A stretch of DNA of 10,402 nt from NCBI GenBank assembly GCA_958420075.1, contig CATZIM010000042.1, positions 1-10,402 on the forward strand, read 5' to 3'. Of this stretch, positions 5,890-10,402 are shown one piece after another. The notes under the pieces were generated by a model, which ran no database searches, had not been told where the DNA came from, and saw only the letters and a program-made list of their open reading frames with translations. The position numbers and the translations under genes were made by a program. How positions within the stretch are numbered: the first letter of the stretch is position 1; each line of letters opens with the position of its first letter. Source of the stretch: an uncultured Clostridia bacterium. Lineage in GTDB: Bacteria; Bacillota; Clostridia; Lachnospirales; Anaerotignaceae.

Positions 5890-6765
5890 ATGAAAATTGT
5901 AGAAAACAGAAAAAAATTCTTCGCCGCTTCTTTGATCGTCATTATCATTGGTTTTGCGGCAATGATCTTCAATGCTCAGGCAGGCAGAGGCGCTTTCCAG
6001 TATGACGTGGAATTTACCGGCGGCACCTCTTTTGACCTGGATCTGGGTCAGGAATATGAACAGGAAGATCTGCAGAAAATCATCACAGATGTAACGGGGC
6101 AGGATAGTCCACAGATTCAGCAGGTCATCGGTACAAATGAAGTAACGGTAAAAATTCAGTCCATTGACAGTGCAACAAGAGAAACACTGACCAATGCTAT
6201 TTTGGAAGCGTATCCCAACGCAGTCATGGGGGAAGTCAATGACGTCAGCGGTACTGTCAGCCATGAAATGCAGACAGCAGCCATCAAAGCAACACTCATT
6301 GCAGCTGTTGCAATGCTGCTGTATATTTCCCTGCGGTTCCACGATTTCCGCGCCGGCGGCAGTGCCATCATCGCTCTGCTTCACGACGTGCTCATCGTTC
6401 TGACAGCTTATGCGGTGTTCCGTATCCCGGTCAACAACACATTCATTGTCGTTCTGCTGACCATTCTGGGGTACTCCATCAATGCGACCATCGTTATTTT
6501 CGACCGTATCCGTGAAAATAAGAGCGCATTCCACGCAAACCAGACAGCGGAAAAAATCAACAAGAGCATCAGTCAGACACTGGCTCGTTCCATCAATACA
6601 TCCCTGACCACATTCTTCACCGTTGGGGCAATTTATGTATTGGGTGTGCCTGCACTGAAAGAATTTGCACTGCCTATGATGATCGGTATTCTGGCAGGGG
6701 CATATTCTTCTGTTTGCATTTCCGGTTCCGTTTGGTACGTACTGCTGCCTAAGCACGAGAAATAA
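5890..6765 (+). CDS. secF: Protein translocase subunit SecF
   Basis: A 291-residue partner of SecD. A helix at about 10-28 is followed by YDVEFTGGTSFDL (38-50), a small extracytoplasmic domain, and five helices from about 128 to 287. Signature stretches are RFHDFRAGGSAIIALLHDV (149-167), LGYSINATIVIFDRIREN (193-210) and SISQTLARSINTSLTT (226-241). In Thermus SecDF and E. coli SecF the second reads SxNDTIVV with an aspartate that helps ion transport; here that position is A199. The arginine matching Thermus R671 is present as R233. ATG 5890 is chosen over an upstream GTG in the same frame because AAGGAGG (5875-5881) is 8 bases upstream and the normal SecF start MKIVENRKKFF follows. It is co-transcribed with secD and ended by the strong terminator at 6892-6945, so secF is the last gene of this unit. 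Confidence 0.97.
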   Translation: MKIVENRKKFFAASLIVIIIGFAAMIFNAQAGRGAFQYDVEFTGGTSFDLDLGQEYEQEDLQKIITDVTGQDSPQIQQVIGTNEVTVKIQSIDSATRETLTNAILEAYPNAVMGEVNDVSGTVSHEMQTAAIKATLIAAVAMLLYISLRFHDFRAGGSAIIALLHDVLIVLTAYAVFRIPVNNTFIVVLLTILGYSINATIVIFDRIRENKSAFHANQTAEKINKSISQTLARSINTSLTTFFTVGAIYVLGVPALKEFALPMMIGILAGAYSSVCISGSVWYVLLPKHEK

Positions 6766-6891
6766 TCGGAAAATAAAACGACTGTATGAAAAGCAGGTTC
6801 CCATCAAGAAAACATGGTGTTTTCCTGATTTGATCATGGACTGCAAAGACTGTCTTTTGAAGAACATACTCTTCGTACAATTCAGGTAAAA

Positions 6892-6945
6892 AGAAGATAG
6901 CCGGAAACCCTTTTATGCGGGGATTTCGGCTATCTTTGTTTTCTT
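6892..6945 (+). terminator. Strong Rho-independent terminator after secDF
   Basis: AAGATAGCCG (6894-6903) pairs perfectly with CGGCTATCTT (6927-6936). The stem continues as GAAACCC against GGGGATTT with one mismatch, and is followed by TTTGTTTTCTT. It ends the secDF transcript about 130 bases after the secF stop. Confidence 0.92.
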
Positions 6946-7019
6946 AGAAAAATGACCTGATTTTTGGACAGGAAGGGGGTAAAAGACAAGGTGTTGGCGG
7001 TTTTTTAGCGGAATCTGTC

Positions 7020-7048
7020 TTGTAATTGCATGGGGAAGATGTTAAGAT
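7020..7048 (+). promoter_or_regulatory. Predicted promoter of trkAH, extended -10
   Basis: TTGTAA (7020-7025) and TAAGAT (7043-7048) are 17 bases apart, and TGT (7040-7042) precedes the -10 box as an extended element. Transcription would start near 7055, giving a leader of about 55 bases to the trkA ATG at 7110. Confidence 0.5.
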
Positions 7049-7109
7049 AGTGGCAAATATATGAAAACACAGGAAACTTTGCGCAGGGCGCAGAGCAAGG
7101 GAGGATACT

Positions 7110-8480
7110 ATGCATATTGTAATTGTAGGGGACGGTAAGGTCGGCAGTACAGTCGCAGCCCAGCTGTCCACCGAAGGTCATGATATCATCATTATAGACA
7201 GCAATGCCACCGCATTGGAAAATGCGGGCAATACTATGGATATTATTTGTGTGGAAGGCAACGGGTGCAGTGCGGCACTGCAGAAAGAAGCCGGGGTGCC
7301 GGAAGCGGATCTGCTCATTGCGGCAACTTCCGCCGATGAAGTAAACATGCTGTGCTGTCTGATCGGGAAGAAACTGGGGGCAAGACATACCATTGCTCGT
7401 GTCCGTAATCCCGAATACTTTGCGCAGATTAACCTTTTAAAAGAAGAACTGGGACTGAGTATGGCAGTTAACCCGGAATCAGCGGCAGCCCAGGAAATTT
7501 CCCGTCTGCTGCGTTTCCCGTCCGCATTGCAGATTGAACCTTTTGCAAGGGGACGTGTGGAACTGGTAGGCTTGAAAGTGCCGGAAAACAGCGTACTGGA
7601 TGGCATGCCTTTGTGGGCACTTTACAAAGAATTCCAGGTAAAAATCCTGATTTGTGTGGTACAGCGGGAAGATGAAGTCATCATTCCTTCCGGGGATTTT
7701 GTGCTCCATAGCGGCGACCGTATCCATATCACAGCGGAACATATTGAGATTGAACGGTTCTTCCGTGTGCTGGGGCTGTTCCGTAACCGTGCCCGCACCG
7801 TTATGATCATTGGCGGCAGCCGTTTGGCTTATTATCTGGCAAAGGAACTGATTTCCATCAAAGTCCGGGTAAAAATCATCGAACGGGACAAAGCCCGCTG
7901 TGAATACCTTTGCGAAATGCTGCCGGAAGCGGTCATCATCAATGCGGACGGTACAGACAAGGAAGTCCTTCAGGAAGAAGGTCTGGAAAAAACAGACGCA
8001 CTGGTGACTTTGACAGGTATGGACGAAGAAAATATCATTGTTGGACTCTATGCCAAGGCAATGAAGGTTGCGAAAGTCATTGTAAAGATCAATAAACTTT
8101 CCTTTACGGAAATTCTGGATAAAATGGATATCGACAGCTTTATTTCACCCAAAGCCATTGCGGCAAACAACATTGTCCGCTATGTCCGGGCTATGCAGAA
8201 CTCTGTGGGCAGCAGCAATGTGGAAACCCTGCACCATCTTATCAATGAGCAGGTAGAAGCGGTGGAATTTAAAGTAAGAGAAAAATCCGGTGTCGTAGGC
8301 GTTCCGCTGAAAAACCTGAAGACAAAAGAAAATGTGCTGGTGGCAACCATCATCCGTGACGGTAAAATCATCATTCCTGGCGGGAATGACACCATCGAAA
8401 TCGGTGACAACGTTATCATCGTCACAGCAGGACGTCATTTGAGCGATTTGCGGGAAATCCAGCAGAAACTGATAGGGTAG
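7110..8480 (+). CDS. trkA: Trk potassium uptake system regulator TrkA
   Basis: TrkA is the cytoplasmic ring protein that gates TrkH in response to bound nucleotide (NAD(H), ATP/ADP). The 456-residue product has the full tandem layout RCK_N-RCK_C-RCK_N-RCK_C. The first Rossmann fold starts at IVIVGDGKVGSTVA with G7, G9, G12 and D30, and its RCK_C half is at about 145-226. The second starts at VMIIGGSRLAYYLAKEL (231-247) with acidic E258, followed by NADGTDKEVLQEEGL, and its RCK_C half is at about 370-455. A two-fold TrkA like this pairs with TrkH, unlike single-unit KtrA/KtrC proteins that pair with Ktr channels. ATG 7110 has AAGGGAGG (7098-7105) just upstream. The gene ends with TAG, and trkH starts 8 bases later, so the two are co-transcribed. 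Nothing appears truncated. Confidence 0.97.
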   Translation: MHIVIVGDGKVGSTVAAQLSTEGHDIIIIDSNATALENAGNTMDIICVEGNGCSAALQKEAGVPEADLLIAATSADEVNMLCCLIGKKLGARHTIARVRNPEYFAQINLLKEELGLSMAVNPESAAAQEISRLLRFPSALQIEPFARGRVELVGLKVPENSVLDGMPLWALYKEFQVKILICVVQREDEVIIPSGDFVLHSGDRIHITAEHIEIERFFRVLGLFRNRARTVMIIGGSRLAYYLAKELISIKVRVKIIERDKARCEYLCEMLPEAVIINADGTDKEVLQEEGLEKTDALVTLTGMDEENIIVGLYAKAMKVAKVIVKINKLSFTEILDKMDIDSFISPKAIAANNIVRYVRAMQNSVGSSNVETLHHLINEQVEAVEFKVREKSGVVGVPLKNLKTKENVLVATIIRDGKIIIPGGNDTIEIGDNVIIVTAGRHLSDLREIQQKLIG

Positions 8481-8488
8481 GAAGTATT

Positions 8489-9934
8489 ATGAACTATAAA
8501 ATGATGGCCTATATCTTAGGCAATATTATGCAGGCAGAAGGCTTGCTCATGTCTATTTCGGCGCTGCTTGCGTTGTATAAAGGCGAAATAAACGAATTAC
8601 GGGCTTTTCTGATTACCATCATACTGCTTTTGGTCATCGGGACAGCTATGAAGCATTTTGCACCGAAGAATAAAAGAATTTACGGCAGAGAAGGTTTTGT
8701 CATTGTTGCCCTTTCCTGGATTGTTATGTCCATTTTCGGGGCAATGCCTTTTTATTTGAGTGGTGCCATTGATGGCATTGTCAATTGTCTTTTTGAAACC
8801 GTATCCGGTTTTACCACAACAGGGGCAACGGTCCTTTCGGAAATCGAAGGCCTGCCCATGAGCATTTTGTTCTGGCGCAGCTTTACCCACTGGATCGGCG
8901 GTATGGGGATTCTGGTATTCGTCCTTGCCATTGTGCCTTTGGGGGATGAACGTTCCATGCACCTGATGAAGGCAGAAGCCCCTGGACCGGTTGTCAGCAA
9001 GCTGGTGCCGAAGATCAAATCTACAGCAAAAATTCTGTATGGTATTTACATTGTATTGACCATACTGGAAATGATTCTGTTGTTTGCAGGCGGTATGCCC
9101 CTCTTTGACAGTGTCAACCATGCCCTCTCTACAGCGGGTACTGGTGGTTTCTCCATCAAAAACAGTAGTATCGCTGCTTATAACAGTCCATATTTTGAAT
9201 ATGTCATTACCATTTTCATGTTGTTGTTCAGTATCAACTTCAATATGTTTTACCTGCTTTTGGTGCGGGATTTCAAAGCGGTGTTCAAAAACGAAGAACT
9301 GCGGTATTATCTGGTCATTGTGGGGATTTCCACAGCGGTGATCACTGCGAATATCGTTCACCTGTATCCCACATTGGAAAGCGCATTCCGTCATGCGGTA
9401 TTCCAGGTAGCGACCATCACCAGTACCACTGGCTTTATTACGGCAAACTATGAAGAATGGCCGGAACTGTCTAAGACCATTCTGGTGGTATTGACCATGC
9501 TGGGTGCCTGCGGCGGCTCCACCGGCGGCGGTATCAAGGTTTCTCGTTTTATCATCCTGCTGAAACTGACACTGCGGGAAATCCGGCATATTGTCCATCC
9601 ACGTTCTGTCAATATCATCAAACTGGAAGGTCAGCGTGTCAGTGACGAAACCATTCAGGGCACAACGGGTTATTTCATCACCTATATTATGCTGCTCTTT
9701 GGCTCCTTTATATTGGTCTCCATAGACAATTATGACTTTACCACATCCATTACGGCAGTTATCACCACCTTGGGGAATGTAGGGCCCGGGTTGTCTTTGG
9801 TAGGGCCCGTGGAGAATTTCTCCTTGTTCTCAGACTTTTCCAAAATCGTGCTGAGTTTGGACATGCTCTTTGGACGACTGGAAATTTTCCCTATGATCAT
9901 GCTGTTCTCGCCTTCTATCTGGCGAAAGGCTTAA
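8489..9934 (+). CDS. trkH: Trk potassium channel-forming membrane subunit TrkH
   Basis: A 481-residue polytopic membrane protein of the TrkH/TrkG/KtrB superfamily, the potassium-conducting subunit gated by TrkA. All four pore repeats carry a selectivity-filter sequence: TTGAT (110-114), STAGTGGF (214-221), TSTTGF (311-316) and TLGNVGPG (427-434). Other landmarks are SFTHWIGGMGILVF (131-144), the intramembrane-gate region ACGGSTGGGIKVSR (340-353), and the C-terminal GRLEIFPMIMLFSPSIW. The length fits TrkH (about 480) rather than KtrB (about 450). The ribosome site AGGAAG overlaps the trkA stop and is only 4 bases from the ATG, which suggests translation coupled to trkA. The gene ends in a perfect-stem terminator. 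Confidence 0.97.
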   Translation: MNYKMMAYILGNIMQAEGLLMSISALLALYKGEINELRAFLITIILLLVIGTAMKHFAPKNKRIYGREGFVIVALSWIVMSIFGAMPFYLSGAIDGIVNCLFETVSGFTTTGATVLSEIEGLPMSILFWRSFTHWIGGMGILVFVLAIVPLGDERSMHLMKAEAPGPVVSKLVPKIKSTAKILYGIYIVLTILEMILLFAGGMPLFDSVNHALSTAGTGGFSIKNSSIAAYNSPYFEYVITIFMLLFSINFNMFYLLLVRDFKAVFKNEELRYYLVIVGISTAVITANIVHLYPTLESAFRHAVFQVATITSTTGFITANYEEWPELSKTILVVLTMLGACGGSTGGGIKVSRFIILLKLTLREIRHIVHPRSVNIIKLEGQRVSDETIQGTTGYFITYIMLLFGSFILVSIDNYDFTTSITAVITTLGNVGPGLSLVGPVENFSLFSDFSKIVLSLDMLFGRLEIFPMIMLFSPSIWRKA

Positions 9935-9942
9935 GCAGAGAA

Positions 9943-10093
9943 ATAAGAAACGGATAAATCTTGGAGCATCTTCACAAGAAAACAAAGAACGCTGAAATCT
10001 TTACGTTACAGAAGATTTCAGCGTTTTTATTTTTAGATGATATTTGATATGTTTTCTTAAGGGAAATTTGCTTTAGATTTATCCGTTTTTTAT
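9943..10093. repeat. Inverted repeat with 19-base arms enclosing the trkH terminator
   Basis: The arm 9943-9961 (ATAAGAAACGGATAAATCT) is the reverse complement of 10075-10093 with one mismatch. A second shorter pair, AAGAAAAC (9976-9983) with GTTTTCTT (10051-10058), is nested almost in register, and the terminator stem sits in the middle. I see no transposase, coding frame or clear target-site duplication. It could be a small palindromic repeat family, a 3'-UTR structure or chance. Confidence 0.6.
9988..10037 (+). terminator. Rho-independent terminator of trkAH
   Basis: AACGCTGAAATCTT (9988-10001) pairs perfectly over 14 bases with AAGATTTCAGCGTT (10012-10025), with a 10-base loop and a T-rich tail TTTTTATTTTT. 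It lies 53 bases after the trkH stop. Confidence 0.93.
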
Positions 10094-10134
10094 GTGACTC
10101 CATCACGGAAGAAGAAAAAGGCATGGTGTATACT
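10094..10134 (+). promoter_or_regulatory. Candidate promoter of the ferredoxin gene with an upstream dyad
   Basis: TATACT at 10129-10134 is a good -10 box, but no -35 box is seen at 16-18 bases upstream. Instead GTGA-CTCCA-TCAC (10094-10106) forms a short dyad centred at 10100, about 41 bases before the expected start near 10141. That geometry suits an activator of the CRP/FNR type, but the arms are only four bases each, so this is tentative. Confidence 0.35.
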
Positions 10135-10165
10135 GATTACAGATCAAACAACGGGAGGAAATATC

Positions 10166-10360
10166 ATGGCAAAAAGAAAAGCAAATGTGCAAATCAAAGA
10201 ATGTGTTGCCTGCGGTACCTGCGTGAAGGTCTGTCCAGTGGGCGCAATTTCTGTTTATAAAGGACTTTACGCAGATGTCAGTGCGAAATGTGTAGGCTGT
10301 GGCAGATGCGCAGCAGCATGTCCCGCATCCGTTATTGAAATGCAGGAGGTGACACCATGA
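10166..10360 (+). CDS. Small 2[4Fe-4S] ferredoxin-type protein
   Basis: A 64-residue protein consisting almost only of a bacterial 2[4Fe-4S] ferredoxin domain. Two complete CxxCxxCxxxCP motifs are present: C13, C16, C19, C23-P24 and C42, C45, C48, C52-P53, so both clusters should form. It would carry low-potential electrons in the cytoplasm. ATG 10166 is chosen because GGGAGG (10153-10158) is 7 bases upstream; the frame is open upstream to a GTG at 10094 but without a ribosome site or homology. The stop TGA overlaps the next start (ATGA, 10357-10360), so it is translationally coupled to the following gene. A tiny ferredoxin coupled to a membrane protein suggests a dedicated electron-transfer pair, not a general ferredoxin. 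Confidence 0.9.
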   Translation: MAKRKANVQIKECVACGTCVKVCPVGAISVYKGLYADVSAKCVGCGRCAAACPASVIEMQEVTP

Positions 10361-10402
10361 CAAAGAAGAAAAAGTGGTATGACTATTTATGGATTGTTTC
10401 CG
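10357..10402 (+). CDS. Start of a probable Fe-S membrane protein, cut by the right edge
   Basis: Only 15 residues are visible: MTKKKKWYDYLWIVS. The ATG overlaps the ferredoxin stop by four bases and has AGGAGG (10344-10349) 7 bases upstream, so the start is sound. A basic head followed by WYDYLWIVS resembles my memory of small polytopic 4Fe-4S-binding membrane proteins that follow such ferredoxins in Lachnospiraceae-like genomes. With so few residues the product name is a guess; the existence of the gene is not. Confidence 0.7.
   Translation, partial: MTKKKKWYDYLWIVS

Larger units (their letters stand above)
6766..7109 (+). other. Intergenic region between secF and trkA, 344 bases
   Basis: No credible gene is seen. 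The first part, before the terminator, has three consecutive dyads: 6803-6829 (11-bp stem, one mismatch, 5-base loop), 6845-6857 (AAAGAC-T-GTCTTT) and 6859-6874 (GAAGA/TCTTC). Then come the terminator (6892-6945) and the trkA promoter (7020-7048). A small TGCGC/GCGCA hairpin (7080-7092) lies just ahead of the trkA ribosome site. No riboswitch or RNA family was recognised. Confidence 0.6.

Noticed and set aside
4518..5972. 484-codon minus-strand frame opposite secD, and similar long ones opposite secF (5785-6867) and trkH (8597-9598)
   Set aside because: Shadow frames caused by codon bias of the real genes; Cys/His/Gln-rich composition, no family features, and they run against conserved secD, secF and trkH.
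6786..6833. 15-codon frame MKSRFPSRKHGVFLI after secF
   Set aside because: No ribosome site, and it lies within inverted repeats of the secF 3' region.
9943..10093. Insertion sequence or IS remnant between trkH and the ferredoxin gene
   Set aside because: Inverted arms are present but there is no transposase fragment and no target-site duplication that I can see.

Overview
The window looks like a stretch of chromosome from a low-to-medium-GC anaerobic Bacillota, most likely class Clostridia (gut-type). The reasons are the AddB-type (not RecB/C-type) recombination nuclease, separate secD and secF genes next to a TIGR04086-family membrane protein, an FMN-binding-domain protein, a lipoprotein with a copper-amine-oxidase-like stalk domain, a TrkA/TrkH pair, and a small 2[4Fe-4S] ferredoxin followed by what looks like an Fe-S membrane protein. 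Ribosome binding sites are strong AGGAGG types. I see no phage, IS element, CRISPR array, tRNA or rRNA.

Layout. 1-690 (-): N-terminal 230 codons of addB, running off the left edge. 824-1243 (+): membrane-anchored FMN-binding-like protein, divergent from addB, with its own terminator. 1459-2991 (+): 510-residue lipoprotein with a good extended -10 promoter. It converges on 3955-3101 (-), a PHP-domain phosphatase gene interrupted by an in-frame TAG at codon 12; the two share a bidirectional terminator. 4043-4459 (+): TIGR04086-family four-helix membrane protein. 4638-5876 and 5890-6765 (+): secD-secF, with their own promoter and a long hairpin leader. 6766-7109: intergenic region with the secF terminator and the trkA promoter. 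7110-8480 and 8489-9934 (+): trkA-trkH. 9935-10165: intergenic region holding a perfect 14-bp terminator stem nested in a 19-bp inverted repeat. 10166-10360 (+): ferredoxin, overlapping by 4 bases the start of another gene at the right edge.

How they work together. SecD and SecF form the accessory complex that uses the ion gradient to help the SecYEG translocon, and the TIGR04086 protein often keeps company with Sec accessory genes in this class. TrkA is the cytoplasmic nucleotide-gated regulator of the TrkH potassium channel, so that pair is one transport system. AddB would work with AddA (outside the window) in double-strand-break repair. The ferredoxin and following gene appear to begin an electron-transfer operon that continues past the window.

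I found no convincing new multi-gene system; most of the window is conserved housekeeping chromosome. The items most worth checking are the amber codon in the PHP gene, the secD leader with overlapping direct and inverted repeats, the large inverted repeat around the trkH terminator, and the degenerate flavin-attachment motif of the FMN-binding-like protein.
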